Shown here one piece after another: positions 36,625-46,269 of a stretch of 64,000 nucleotides of DNA. The first letter of the stretch is position 1. The number at the start of each line of letters is the position of its first letter. The translations under genes and the position numbers were made by a program. The notes below the pieces were generated by a model. It was not told where the DNA came from. It made no database searches and saw nothing but the letters and a program-made list of their open reading frames with translations. This DNA is from Winogradskyella alexanderae (GTDB taxonomy: Bacteria; Bacteroidota; Bacteroidia; Flavobacteriales; Flavobacteriaceae). The stretch spans positions 28,233-92,232 of the forward strand of contig NZ_JAIUJR010000011.1 of the NCBI RefSeq assembly GCF_020166335.1. Direction: 5' to 3'.

Positions 36625-37803
36625 TTAATACTCAAAAGTTCCGAATTCACTCTTGATTGTAAGCTGTTTTTTGTCAGAAGCCTCTACCCTTCCAATTATT
36701 TTTGCGTCCACGTTAAATGATTTTGAAATAGCAATGATGTCGTTTGCTATCTCCGGGTTTACATAAAGTTCTAACCTATGGCCACAATTAAATACTTGGT
36801 ACATTTCTTTCCAATCAGTCTTTGATTCCTCCTGAATGAGTTTGAATAACGGTGGTATGTCAAACATATTATCTTTAACAACATGGAGATTGTCTATAAA
36901 ATGTAGGACTTTTGTCTGAGCACCGCCACTACAATGCACCATACCGTGAATAGTCTTTTGATTATACTTGCTTAAAATGGATTTTACTATAGGTGCATAA
37001 GTTCGCGTTGGTGACAAGACCAATTTGCCAGCATCTAAAGGTGCATTTGCAACAGTATCTGTTAATTTCGCACTACCTGAATAAACAAGTGCCTCAGGAA
37101 CAGCACTGTCAAAACTTTCAGGATATTTTGAAGCAAGATATTTTGAAAATACATCGTGTCTCGCAGAGGTTAATCCATTACTCCCCATGCCTCCATTGTA
37201 ATCGCTCTCATAAGTTGCTTGACCATATGAAGCTAATCCTACAATAACATCGCCATCAGCGATATTTGCATTATCTATTACATCGCTTCGTTTTAATCGT
37301 GCGGTTACTGTAGAATCTACAATAATGGTTCTCACAAGGTCACCTACATCTGCGGTTTCACCTCCTGTAGAATGGATCGTTACACCAAATTCATGCAATT
37401 CTTTAATAAGTTCTTCTGTACCAGTTATTATTGCAGAAATTACCTCACCTGGAATGAGGTTTTTATTTCTACCAATGGTCGAAGAGAGCATAATATTATC
37501 GGTTGCACCGACACAAAGTAAGTCATCAATATTCATTATTAAGGCGTCTTGAGCTATGCCCTTCCAGACAGACAAATCGCCAGTTTCTTTCCAGTACATG
37601 TATGCTAGCGAAGATTTTGTACCTGCACCATCCGCGTGCATGATTAAGCAATAGGCATCATCACCAGTTAGATAATCTGGTACAATTTTGCAAAATGCTT
37701 TAGGGAATAAACCTTTATCAATGTTTTTTATGGCATTATGAACATCATCTTTTGATGCAGAAACGCCACGTTGTGCATATCTTTTGCTAACCGAATTACT
37801 CAT
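36625..37803 (-). CDS. purM: Phosphoribosylformylglycinamidine cyclo-ligase
   Basis: 392 residues of the AIR synthase fold. HADGAGTKSSLAYMYW, the ATP-binding region AQDALIMNIDDLLCVGAT and STGGETADVGDLVRT are diagnostic. The length is about 45 residues more than the enterobacterial enzyme, as seen in other Bacteroidota. It makes aminoimidazole ribonucleotide in purine synthesis. First gene of a two-gene transcript with DUF3078. Confidence 0.93.
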   Translation of the reverse strand: MSNSVSKRYAQRGVSASKDDVHNAIKNIDKGLFPKAFCKIVPDYLTGDDAYCLIMHADGAGTKSSLAYMYWKETGDLSVWKGIAQDALIMNIDDLLCVGATDNIMLSSTIGRNKNLIPGEVISAIITGTEELIKELHEFGVTIHSTGGETADVGDLVRTIIVDSTVTARLKRSDVIDNANIADGDVIVGLASYGQATYESDYNGGMGSNGLTSARHDVFSKYLASKYPESFDSAVPEALVYSGSAKLTDTVANAPLDAGKLVLSPTRTYAPIVKSILSKYNQKTIHGMVHCSGGAQTKVLHFIDNLHVVKDNMFDIPPLFKLIQEESKTDWKEMYQVFNCGHRLELYVNPEIANDIIAISKSFNVDAKIIGRVEASDKKQLTIKSEFGTFEY

Positions 37804-37840
37804 TTAAAAATAAGGGTTTTTGCAAAAGTAAGAATAGATA

Positions 37841-38548
37841 TTAATTATCCGGTATTATAGGGTTGGAATTCATGATGGTTTTGACATTTTTCTTTAATTT
37901 ATCTTTTTGCTTATTACCACCAAAATAATAATTTACGCCTATACCGATTCGCATAAATTTGTCATTATTTTCATCTGCAATTAGAATCTCCGCTTCATCA
38001 TCAAAACTATAATTATACTCATAGAATAGTTTAAAAGCCAACTTTTCAACAATCAAATATTCAAAACCAAAACCAAACTGCGCTTTCATGACACTAGTAT
38101 CGTTATCAGAATTCATATTCATACCAAGCCCACCATAAATGAGAGGTGTGAAAAATTCTGTTGGAATAAACAAATATTCTAAATTTAAATCTACCGATAG
38201 TAAGCTTTGATCGAACTCTAAATTCTGATTGACGTCTGTAAAAGACAGATTATATCCGTTTGCGGATAACCCAATTAAAAAAGAAGGCGATATGGCTCTC
38301 TTATATCCAAGTCGGTAATAGAACCCAAATTTTGTATCCTCATAATTGCCAAAAATCGTTGATCCTCCAATACCAACATCTACGACATTAGTACCTCTAA
38401 AATTATAGAAATCAATTTTTTGGAATTGTTTTTCATCTTCTGTAAGTTCTTCCTGTTTATTTTTTTCATCTTCTTGTGCCATTCCTAAATTGACACTTAA
38501 GACTATTAAGAAAAAACTAAATAAAACAAACTTCGATTTGGTCTTCAT
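37841..38548 (-). CDS. Outer-membrane beta-barrel protein
   Basis: 235 residues with a signal peptide ending GMAQED. A charged linker (about 26-45) precedes an eight-strand-like barrel: VDVGIGGSTIFGNYEDTKFG, FLIGLSANGYNLSF, LIYGGLGMNMNSD, FGFGFEYLIVEKLAF, FMRIGIGVNYYFG. This is a typical porin-like or OmpW-like small barrel. Function is unknown. Confidence 0.8.
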   Translation of the reverse strand: MKTKSKFVLFSFFLIVLSVNLGMAQEDEKNKQEELTEDEKQFQKIDFYNFRGTNVVDVGIGGSTIFGNYEDTKFGFYYRLGYKRAISPSFLIGLSANGYNLSFTDVNQNLEFDQSLLSVDLNLEYLFIPTEFFTPLIYGGLGMNMNSDNDTSVMKAQFGFGFEYLIVEKLAFKLFYEYNYSFDDEAEILIADENNDKFMRIGIGVNYYFGGNKQKDKLKKNVKTIMNSNPIIPDN

Positions 38549-38734
38549 AGTATATTACTTATCGTATATCGCGTTACTATTAATAGCTGTATGTCTGCAA
38601 TATAGAAAAATATTTGTCAAAATCGGTATGACCAACTAATACCAAAACATAAAAAAAGATAAAACCAATAATTTTGGATTTATCTTTTTCTATCTAAATA
38701 AGACCAATTAAACTCTAATGTCTTTTTTTAAATT

Positions 38735-38872
38735 TTAAGAATCTGCCTGTAGCTTTGATTGTATATTAACAACTTCGTCTTTAGTAACGTTATTTAAATC
38801 TTCAGAATTATCTTGTGAAAGAATTAAAGTTGCACCCACTAGAATAGCTACACTTAAGAGTAACTTCTTCAT
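38735..38872 (-). CDS. Small exported peptide, 45 residues
   Basis: A 45-codon frame from ATG at 38872 to TAA at 38735. It begins MKKLLLSVAILVGATLILSQ, a convincing signal sequence, followed by an acidic tail (DNSEDLNNVTKDEVVN, ending QADS). The signal peptide, clean reading frame and upstream palindrome argue that it is real. Function is unknown. Confidence 0.6.
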   Translation of the reverse strand: MKKLLLSVAILVGATLILSQDNSEDLNNVTKDEVVNIQSKLQADS

Positions 38873-38924
38873 ATCTTTATTTATTGATTAATAGCATTTC
38901 AAAAATACTAAATAATCATCCGTT

Positions 38925-38946
38925 AAAACTGATTGGAATCAGTTTT
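38925..38946. promoter_or_regulatory. Crp/Fnr-type palindrome upstream of the small exported peptide
   Basis: A perfect palindrome AAAACTGATT-GG-AATCAGTTTT contains TGAT-N4-ATCA at 38930-38941. It lies about 55 bases upstream of the start at 38872. A terminator is an alternative because Ts follow, but the two-base loop is unfavourable. A second inverted repeat, TCGATAAC/GTTATCGA, lies at 38969-38992. Confidence 0.45.
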
Positions 38947-39098
38947 TTGTCATAAATGCAGGGCCTTTTCGATAACTAGCCAATGTTATCGACAAACAAC
39001 ACTTTTAATTGAAACTCGAGAAGAAAATATACGTAAGGCTACTTAATAAACGGCTGTAATACCAATGTTTACGGTATTTTTTGTTTAACAAAAATTGA

Positions 39099-41285
39099 CT
39101 AATTGGTAAACAAAAGTTCTCTGTATTTGGTTAACGGCCACAATTCGTCATCTATCATCAACTCCAATTTATCACAATGGTAGCGAATTTCTTCAAAAAA
39201 TGGTTTCACTTTTTTACAATAATCGTTCGCTTTTTTACTCAAGTCTGTTTGCTTATTGCACAGCTTCCTAGCGTCGATCATTTGGGTAACTAATGAATTT
39301 ATTGCTTCTATGTGGTCCGAAATTTCTTCGATTAACATCAATTGTTCTTTCGCCAGTTTTTTAAACATGTCGCCATAAATAGTCTTTAGGCCAGTTACAT
39401 TTTCGATTAAAATATTCTGATAACGCACTGCAGTTGGCACGACATGATTTCGAGCAATATCCCCTAAAACTCTACTTTCAATCTGAATTCGTAATATGTA
39501 CTCTTCAATTTCTATTTCATAGCGCGCTTCAGACTCCAGCTTGTTCATTACCCCTAAGTTTTCAAAAAGTGCAATTGAAGGCTTTGACAGTTTTACTTTT
39601 AAAGCTTCTGGTGTTGTTTTGTTGTTGCTTAAACCACGTTTTTTAGCTTCAATCTCCCACTCTTCACTATAACCATTACCCTCAAATAAAATAGCTTTTG
39701 AAGCTTTTATATATTCACGCAGTACATTAAATACGGCATCATCCTTTTTCATGGATTTTTTTTCTATTAACTCATCGACCTCATCTTTAAAATCAATCAA
39801 TTGCTTCGCTACTATCGAGTTAAGAACAATCATAGGATTTGCACAGTTAGCAGATGAACCAACAGCCCTAAACTCGAATTTATTACCCGTGAAAGCAAAA
39901 GGTGAAGTTCTATTTCTATCTGTATTGTCGAGAAGTATTTCTGGAATTTTACCCACAACATTTAGCTTAAGATCTGTTTTCTCTTTTGGTGAAAGCTTAC
40001 CTTTGGTTACGGTTTCAAGCTCCTTCAGTACAGCAGTTAGCTGTTCTCCAATGAATACCGAAATAATTGCTGGAGGTGCTTCATTTGCTCCAAGTCTGTG
40101 GTCATTGCTTGCTGATGCTATAGCTGCGCGCAATAACTCCTCATACGTCAATACCGCCTTGATCGTATTTATAAAAAAGGTTAAAAACTGTAGATTACTC
40201 ATTGGTGTTTTTCCAGGAGACAACAAATTGATTCCCGTATCCGTGCTAAGACTCCAATTGTTGTGCTTGCCAGAGCCATTAACACCAGCAAATGGCTTCT
40301 CATGCATTAATACCATAAAATAGTGCCTCTTGGCTACTTTTTTCATGATATCCATCAATAATGAATTATGGTCTACTGCTAAATTTGTCTCTTCATAAAT
40401 TGGTGCAAGCTCAAACTGATTTGGAGCCACTTCGTTATGCCTCGTTTTTACAGGAATCCCTAGTAACATACATTCGTGTTCTAGATCCCTCATGTACGCC
40501 ATAGCTCTTGCTGGTATTGTTCCAAAATAATGATCATCGAGTTGCTGTCCTTTTGCTGGAGAGTGACCTAACAAAGTTCTACCTGTTAATACGATATCTG
40601 GTCTAGATCTAGCCAAACCTTCATCAACAAGAAAATACTCTTGTTCCCATCCTAATGAAGCGGTTACTTTCTTTACATTCTTATCAAAATACTTACACAC
40701 TGCTGTTGCTGCGTTATCCACTGCCTGTAAGGCTCTTAATAAAGGCGTTTTATAATCTAGCGCCTCGCCTGTGTACGCAACAAAAACCGTCGGAATACAT
40801 AATGTTGTACCATATACAAAGGCTGGAGAAGTAGGATCCCAAGCTGTATAACCCCTTGCTTCGAAGGTATTACGCAAACCGCCATGTGGAAAACTTGAAG
40901 CATCAGGCTCTTGTTGTACCAATTGCGTACCTTCAAAACGTTCAATAGCCAAACCAGCCTCCATAGTTTCAAAAAAAGCATCATGTTTCTCAGCAGTTGC
41001 TCCCGTAAGAGGTTGAAACCAATGTGTATAATGCGTTGCACCCTTGGAGATAGCCCATTCTTTCATTCCTGTAGAAATATGGTCTGCAGTGGCCCTATCG
41101 ATTTTTGTACCTTTCTCCACCGCTTGCAACACAGCATTTAGTGCATGCTTACTTAAATACTGTCGCATGGCAGTTTCATTAAAGACATTAAACCCAAAAA
41201 TTTCAGAGCGCCTTCCAGACTCTTTATTCTGTAGTGGTGCTCTATTAAGAGACGTTTTTAATGCATTAAATCTTAACGTAGACAT
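39099..41285 (-). CDS. glnN: Type III glutamine synthetase
   Basis: 728 residues, the large GSIII form typical of Bacteroidota. Visible motifs include the N-terminal HWFQPLTGATAEKHDAF, the metal-binding SLGWEQEYFLVD, AGVNGSGKHNNWSLSTD and the catalytic region DRNRTSPFAFTGNKFEFRAVGSS. It makes glutamine from glutamate, ATP and ammonia as a dodecamer of double hexamers. It is divergent from a second, short glutamine synthetase at 41457. Confidence 0.96.
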   Translation of the reverse strand: MSTLRFNALKTSLNRAPLQNKESGRRSEIFGFNVFNETAMRQYLSKHALNAVLQAVEKGTKIDRATADHISTGMKEWAISKGATHYTHWFQPLTGATAEKHDAFFETMEAGLAIERFEGTQLVQQEPDASSFPHGGLRNTFEARGYTAWDPTSPAFVYGTTLCIPTVFVAYTGEALDYKTPLLRALQAVDNAATAVCKYFDKNVKKVTASLGWEQEYFLVDEGLARSRPDIVLTGRTLLGHSPAKGQQLDDHYFGTIPARAMAYMRDLEHECMLLGIPVKTRHNEVAPNQFELAPIYEETNLAVDHNSLLMDIMKKVAKRHYFMVLMHEKPFAGVNGSGKHNNWSLSTDTGINLLSPGKTPMSNLQFLTFFINTIKAVLTYEELLRAAIASASNDHRLGANEAPPAIISVFIGEQLTAVLKELETVTKGKLSPKEKTDLKLNVVGKIPEILLDNTDRNRTSPFAFTGNKFEFRAVGSSANCANPMIVLNSIVAKQLIDFKDEVDELIEKKSMKKDDAVFNVLREYIKASKAILFEGNGYSEEWEIEAKKRGLSNNKTTPEALKVKLSKPSIALFENLGVMNKLESEARYEIEIEEYILRIQIESRVLGDIARNHVVPTAVRYQNILIENVTGLKTIYGDMFKKLAKEQLMLIEEISDHIEAINSLVTQMIDARKLCNKQTDLSKKANDYCKKVKPFFEEIRYHCDKLELMIDDELWPLTKYRELLFTN

Positions 41286-41456
41286 TCTTCGAGAATTTAG
41301 AGGCCAAAAATAAGAATAAAACGTTTTATTTCATCTACCCCTAAAAAAAATAGGGTTATTAACAATTATTAATAACATTTCATCTAAAATACCCTATAAT
41401 TTTTGACCAATTAAAAAAAATATCAATATTTGCACCGTCAAATTATAAATTTAATA

Positions 41457-42476
41457 ATGATGAGTAAATCTAAATTAGAGTATATATGGCTAGACGGTTA
41501 CAAGCCAACTCAAAACATGCGTAGTAAAACAAAAATTGAAGAAAATTTTAGTGGAAAATTAGAAGACTGCCCTATTTGGTCTTTTGATGGTTCTTCAACA
41601 AGACAAGCTACTGGAGACAAATCAGATTGTCTATTAAAGCCAGTTGCGATCTATCCAGATCCTGCGCGAAAAGATGGATACTTAGTTATGACAGAAGTTT
41701 TAAATGCGGACGGTACACCACATGAATCAAACGGTAGAGCTACCATTGATGATGATGATAACGACTTCTGGTTTGGTTTTGAGCAAGAATACTTTATCAT
41801 GGATAGAAAAACACAATTACCTCTAGGCTTTCCAGTTGGAGGTTATCCAGCTCCACAAGGATTATACTATTGTTCTGTCGGAGGAAGAAATACTCATGGT
41901 AGAGAAATAGTTGAGCGACATGCTGACTATTGCATTGCCGCTGGACTAAACTTTGAAGGGATTAACCAAGAAGTGGCTTGCGGACAATGGGAATTCCAAT
42001 TATTTGCTAAAGGCGCTAAAAAGGCTGGTGATGAAATATGGGTTGCACGTTACTTATTAGACCGTTTAACTGAAGAATATGGTTACTATATTGATTACCA
42101 CCCAAAACCTTTAGGTCAAGATATGGATTGGAACGGTTCTGGTATGCATGCTAACTTCTCTAATACAACATTGAGAACTGCAGGAAGCAAAGAAGTTTAT
42201 GAAAAGATATGTGAGGCTTTTAGACCGGTTGTTGAGGAACATATCGCCGTTTATGGAGAGTTTAACGAACAACGATTAACCGGTCAACATGAAACTCAAT
42301 CCATTCATGAATTTAGCTATGGCATTTCAGACAGAGGTGCGTCAATACGTATACCGATTATTACAGTTGAAAAAGGATGGAAAGGATGGTTAGAAGACCG
42401 CCGTCCTGCATCAAATGCAGATCCATACAAAGTGGCAGGTAGAATTGTAAAGACCGTGAAAAGTGCAAAGATTTAA
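41457..42476 (+). CDS. Glutamine synthetase, eukaryote-like type II form
   Basis: About 339 residues from the ATG at 41457 (the adjacent ATG at 41460 is equally good). The beta-grasp segment has LEYIWLDGYKPTQNMRSKTK and WSFDGSSTRQA. The catalytic part has WFGFEQEYFIMD, VACGQWEFQLF, WNGSGMHANFSNTTLR and GISDRGASIRIP. The length and motifs fit the GSII family. A near-consensus promoter (TTGACC then ATATTTG) lies upstream. Confidence 0.93.
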   Translation: MMSKSKLEYIWLDGYKPTQNMRSKTKIEENFSGKLEDCPIWSFDGSSTRQATGDKSDCLLKPVAIYPDPARKDGYLVMTEVLNADGTPHESNGRATIDDDDNDFWFGFEQEYFIMDRKTQLPLGFPVGGYPAPQGLYYCSVGGRNTHGREIVERHADYCIAAGLNFEGINQEVACGQWEFQLFAKGAKKAGDEIWVARYLLDRLTEEYGYYIDYHPKPLGQDMDWNGSGMHANFSNTTLRTAGSKEVYEKICEAFRPVVEEHIAVYGEFNEQRLTGQHETQSIHEFSYGISDRGASIRIPIITVEKGWKGWLEDRRPASNADPYKVAGRIVKTVKSAKI

Positions 42477-42502
42477 TTAGCACTTAATTCTTTTGATATA
42501 TT

Positions 42503-42530
42503 AAAAAGTCCGCAATTGCGGACTTTTTTA
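42503..42530. terminator. Bidirectional terminator
   Basis: AAAAAGTCCGCAA / TTGCGGACTTTTT is a perfect 13-base inverted repeat at the convergent ends of the type II glutamine synthetase gene and the antiporter gene. Confidence 0.9.
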
Positions 42531-43478
42531 TTTTAAAGCGAGTACTATAAATAGTATATAAGCACCAAATAATAACATTCCCTTTAACCTCCCAATTTCA
42601 AACTTCTTACGAATGAAAATAAAAGGAATCAAAATGGCCGCAAAGGCTATCATCCAGAAAATGTTTGTAGATAGAATTTCTGGTGTGTTTGGATTAACGG
42701 CTATAGGTTTAATCATTGCAGTTAATCCTAGAACAGATGCGATATTAAATATGTTAGATCCAATAAGATTTCCTAATGATATAGCTTTCTCGCTTTTAAG
42801 CGCCGCGATAACAGAAGCCGCCAATTCTGGCACCGAGGTACCAACGGCGATTACACTTACGGATATCGCATAGTCACTTATACCAACAGCTTCTGCAAGT
42901 TGTTTTGCTCCCTGAACTAACCACTCTGAGCCGAAGTAGAGACCAGCAGCACCAATTAACAACCATGCAGCTATTTTGAAATTTGAAACTTGGGCAAGTG
43001 CATCATCTACTTCCTCTACCTTAATTACCAGTTTTTTTCTAGAGTCCAAAACCAAAATAAACAAAAAAATCACCAAGGAAATAAAGAGCAAAACACCTTC
43101 AAGCCTACTTAACAAATTGTCGTTTTTTAGACAATAATAGAGCGCAAAGGATACGAGCATCATCATTGGCCAATTTAATCTGTAAAAATCTCTATCTACA
43201 GCTAACGGTGATATTATTGCTGTTATACCTAACACCAATCCAATATTAGCAATATTTGACCCTATAACATTTCCTAATGAAATATCAGAAACACCATCTA
43301 AGGCAGCTTGAAGACTCACTAATAGCTCTGGTGCCGACGTTGCAAAAGAAACCACGGTCATACCAATTACCAGCTTGGAAATTTTCAGCTTAAAGGACAA
43401 CCCAACCGAAGCTCTTACTAAAAAATCACCACCTACAACGAGCAAAACCAAACCTGCAATTACCAGTAAAACACTCAT
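42528..43478 (-). CDS. Calcium/sodium antiporter, CaCA family
   Basis: 316 residues with ten membrane helices in two inverted repeats. Each repeat has an alpha motif: VVSFATSAPELLVS with GNVIGSNIANIGLVLG, and VIAVGTSVPELAAS with GNLIGSNIFNIASVLG. These glutamate- and asparagine-bearing motifs bind Ca2+ and Na+. It is YrbG-like and exchanges ions across the inner membrane. Confidence 0.94.
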   Translation of the reverse strand: MSVLLVIAGLVLLVVGGDFLVRASVGLSFKLKISKLVIGMTVVSFATSAPELLVSLQAALDGVSDISLGNVIGSNIANIGLVLGITAIISPLAVDRDFYRLNWPMMMLVSFALYYCLKNDNLLSRLEGVLLFISLVIFLFILVLDSRKKLVIKVEEVDDALAQVSNFKIAAWLLIGAAGLYFGSEWLVQGAKQLAEAVGISDYAISVSVIAVGTSVPELAASVIAALKSEKAISLGNLIGSNIFNIASVLGLTAMIKPIAVNPNTPEILSTNIFWMIAFAAILIPFIFIRKKFEIGRLKGMLLFGAYILFIVLALK

Positions 43479-43589
43479 GCTCTTAAAAGATTAAAATATA
43501 ACCGTTACTTACGGATATGCGAAGATAACACATGTATTTTATTCCTACCTAAAACTAAATATTTCGTTAAATAACTATTATTTTAGTTT

Positions 43590-43617
43590 TATAACTATAA
43601 ATATAGTTATATATTTG
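43590..43617 (+). promoter_or_regulatory. BlaI-type operator overlapping the promoter
   Basis: A perfect palindrome TATAACTATA-AA-TATAGTTATA (43590-43611) runs directly into TATATTTG (43610-43617), which matches the -7 consensus TAnnTTTG. Repressor bound here would block the promoter. It is 27 bases before the BlaI-family gene, so autorepression is the natural reading. Confidence 0.7.
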
Positions 43618-43643
43618 AAGACAATAATCACAAAACACGCTTT

Positions 43644-44000
43644 ATGCAGAAGTTAACCAATAAAGAAGAACAAATAATGCATATTTTATGGAAGCTTGAA
43701 AAAGCTTTTGTGAAAGATGTTCTTGCAGAAATTAAGAATGACAAACCGCATTACAATACGCTTTCTACAATTATAAGAAATCTCGAAGAGAAAGGTTATG
43801 TAGGCTATAATGCCTTCGGCAAAACGCATCAATATTTCCCCATTGTAACTAAAGAAGATTATAAAAAGCGGTTTATGAACACTGCAATAGAAAATTACTT
43901 TAATAACTCCTATAAAAATGTGGTTTCCTTTTTTGCCAAGGAAGAGAAAATCAGTGTTGAAGAGCTTAGGGAAATTATTGAATTAATTGAAAAAAAGTAA
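43644..44000 (+). CDS. BlaI/MecI/CopY family repressor
   Basis: 118 residues. A winged helix occupies about 1-70 (LTNKEEQIMHILWKLEKAFVKDV, YNTLSTIIRNLEEKGYVGYNAFGKTHQY). The C-terminal helix mediates dimers (VSVEELREIIELIEKK-like end). It represses its own operon until cleaved or released on signal from the downstream M56 membrane peptidase. Four bases separate the two genes. Confidence 0.94.
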   Translation: MQKLTNKEEQIMHILWKLEKAFVKDVLAEIKNDKPHYNTLSTIIRNLEEKGYVGYNAFGKTHQYFPIVTKEDYKKRFMNTAIENYFNNSYKNVVSFFAKEEKISVEELREIIELIEKK

Positions 44001-44004
44001 TGCT

Positions 44005-46191
44005 ATGGAGTATTTAATAAAATCAACATTGGTTCTTACGGTTTTCTATATTTGTTACTTTCTTTTTTTAAGGAAAGAAACCTTTTTCAATCACAACAGG
44101 TGGTTTTTGCTAGGTGGCCTGATCATTGCAATGCTGTTTCCTTTTGTAATTATACCAGTACATGTATCCGTTGAGCCACAATCCTTTAGTTCACAATTGA
44201 TAAACTATACGGAGCAATTACCTGCTAGTGTAGAGACCCACACTACTTTTGATTGGACCAAACTAATTACGGGAATTTATCTAACCGGACTAAGTATTTT
44301 CTTAATTCAATTTCTATTTCAATTTGGTTCATTGATTTGGTTACTGCTCACCAATCCAAAAAATAAAGATGGCATTTACACTTATGTAATCGTCACTAAT
44401 AATGTTTCACCTTTTTCATTTTTTAAGTGGATAGTTTATAATCCTGATGCATTTAATGACAATGAGTTAGCATTGATGCTTACACATGAGAAGGTACATG
44501 CCAGCCAACTGCATTCATTAGACATAATTTTTACCCATTTGGTTTGTTCTATTTTTTGGTTCAATCCACTCATGTGGCTTTACAGAAAAGATATTCGTCA
44601 AAATCTAGAATATATTGCCGATTACAAGACACAATCAATTACCAAGAATACGAAGAAATACCAGCATTTATTATTAAAAACAAGTGTTGCACACCAAAAA
44701 GTATCATTATCAACTAATTTTTATAATTCATTAATCAAAGAACGAATCGTTATGTTACAAAAATCTAGATCTAACAAAAGAAAACAATGGAAATACTTAT
44801 TAATGCTCCCTGTGTTGGCTGGGCTTTTAATGAGTATGAACACGGAAACCGTTTATGTGCCTTCAGAGGATTACATGACCATGGATTCTAATAGCATGGA
44901 TATGCGAAATAATGAGCATATTGAAATTATCTTTAGCAAGAACACTTCAGATAAACAATTGGAGCAAATTAAAGAAGAACTAAAATCTAATGGTATAACA
45001 ATGACCGTTAAGAGTATTAAACGAAATATTGACAATGAAATAATCCAGATCGATATTGATTTTAAAACCGAAAATGGTTCAGCCAATTATAACGTCGTTA
45101 GTGATAAAGGCATAAAACCATTTAAATTCAGCAAAAATGACAGTGGAAGTTTCGGCGTTGGCCCTATTAATGACAAAGAAGTCGTAATTCTAGAGGTTGC
45201 TAAATATGAAAATGATACTCAAGACAACAATGTTTTCATATTTAAAGAAGGCAATGAAGACGAGGTTGTCAAAATCAAGGAAGATAGTGGTAAAGTCTAC
45301 AAAATAATCGTGAAAACCGACAGTGATTTCACCTTTAAAGAACCAAAATTGAAGAAAGGCCTGAATAAAAAAAATGATGGTGATTATGAAGTCATCATAG
45401 AAAAAGAATACGGTATAGATACTTCAACGGTTAAAAAAATAATTAAAACAAAGACAGACAATTACTTTGAAGAAGACAAAGAAATTATAATAGAAAATGA
45501 GGACGATACTATAGAGATTCTAAGACCTGGCACTACATCTCGTAAAGGAGTATCGGTGTTTTCATCGGGTAAAAATCAGCAGCCAATTATCCTAATTAAT
45601 GACAAGATTGTTTCAGATATAGAATTAGAAACTATTAATCCAAAAAGTATTTCAAATGTCAATGTGCTTAAAGGTGATGAAGCGGTTAAGACATATGGAG
45701 ATAAAGCTAAAAATGGCGTCATCGTTATTAGACTAAAAGACAATAACTTTAAATACCTCAACAAAAAAGAAACTGGGCAAAATAAGAAAGTTAAGACAAA
45801 AATAATAGACTATGACGATGATGTAGAAGTTGAATGGACCGAAAAATCCGAAACAGAACAAGAAGGTCCTTGGAAGATAAAAACTGGAATATCTGGCTAC
45901 ACCTTTATAAGTGACGATGATATGTCCAAAAATGCAACTCTAGGTATAATTACCAAAGATACTCCAGATAGTGTTCTTGAAACCAACAAGGCAAGTCTCG
46001 AAGATTTAGGAATCTCCGTAAAATATTCAAAACTAAAACGAAATAAATTGGGTAAGATCACGAGCATTAAAATAACCTTGAAAAACGATAACGGCAAACA
46101 AAGTAGTGCCAGTTATAAAGATGATGATGGCATTGGTGATATTGAATATGGTGTAATGGGCGACAAGTTAATTGTTCGTTCAAGAAATTAA
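44005..46191 (+). CDS. BlaR1-like M56 family membrane metallopeptidase
   Basis: About 728 residues from the ATG at 44005. Three membrane helices precede the zinc motif HEKVH in LTHEKVHASQLHSLD (near residue 165), and a fourth lies at WKYLLMLPVLAGLLM. The remaining 450 residues are extracytoplasmic and acidic/lysine-rich. They include a TonB-receptor plug-like stretch (PIILINDKIVSDIE, VLKGDEAVKTYGDKAKNGVIVI). It is a sensor that activates the BlaI partner. The signal is unknown; no beta-lactamase gene is adjacent. Confidence 0.9.
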   Translation: MEYLIKSTLVLTVFYICYFLFLRKETFFNHNRWFLLGGLIIAMLFPFVIIPVHVSVEPQSFSSQLINYTEQLPASVETHTTFDWTKLITGIYLTGLSIFLIQFLFQFGSLIWLLLTNPKNKDGIYTYVIVTNNVSPFSFFKWIVYNPDAFNDNELALMLTHEKVHASQLHSLDIIFTHLVCSIFWFNPLMWLYRKDIRQNLEYIADYKTQSITKNTKKYQHLLLKTSVAHQKVSLSTNFYNSLIKERIVMLQKSRSNKRKQWKYLLMLPVLAGLLMSMNTETVYVPSEDYMTMDSNSMDMRNNEHIEIIFSKNTSDKQLEQIKEELKSNGITMTVKSIKRNIDNEIIQIDIDFKTENGSANYNVVSDKGIKPFKFSKNDSGSFGVGPINDKEVVILEVAKYENDTQDNNVFIFKEGNEDEVVKIKEDSGKVYKIIVKTDSDFTFKEPKLKKGLNKKNDGDYEVIIEKEYGIDTSTVKKIIKTKTDNYFEEDKEIIIENEDDTIEILRPGTTSRKGVSVFSSGKNQQPIILINDKIVSDIELETINPKSISNVNVLKGDEAVKTYGDKAKNGVIVIRLKDNNFKYLNKKETGQNKKVKTKIIDYDDDVEVEWTEKSETEQEGPWKIKTGISGYTFISDDDMSKNATLGIITKDTPDSVLETNKASLEDLGISVKYSKLKRNKLGKITSIKITLKNDNGKQSSASYKDDDGIGDIEYGVMGDKLIVRSRN

Positions 46192-46214
46192 TAAATCAAC
46201 CGATCAAAAAAAAT

Positions 46215-46255
46215 GAAAGCCAAACTAATTTTGATAAGTTTGGCTTTCTTATTTT
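46215..46255. terminator. Bidirectional terminator
   Basis: GAAAGCCAAACT / AGTTTGGCTTTC forms a 12-base stem between convergent genes, with A-rich left and T-rich right flanks. Confidence 0.85.
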
Positions 46256-46269
46256 ACCAGTCTTAATTG

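Noticed and set aside
39751..40323. 190-codon + strand frame inside the type III glutamine synthetase gene
   Set aside because: Antisense to an unmistakable conserved enzyme; no domain of its own.
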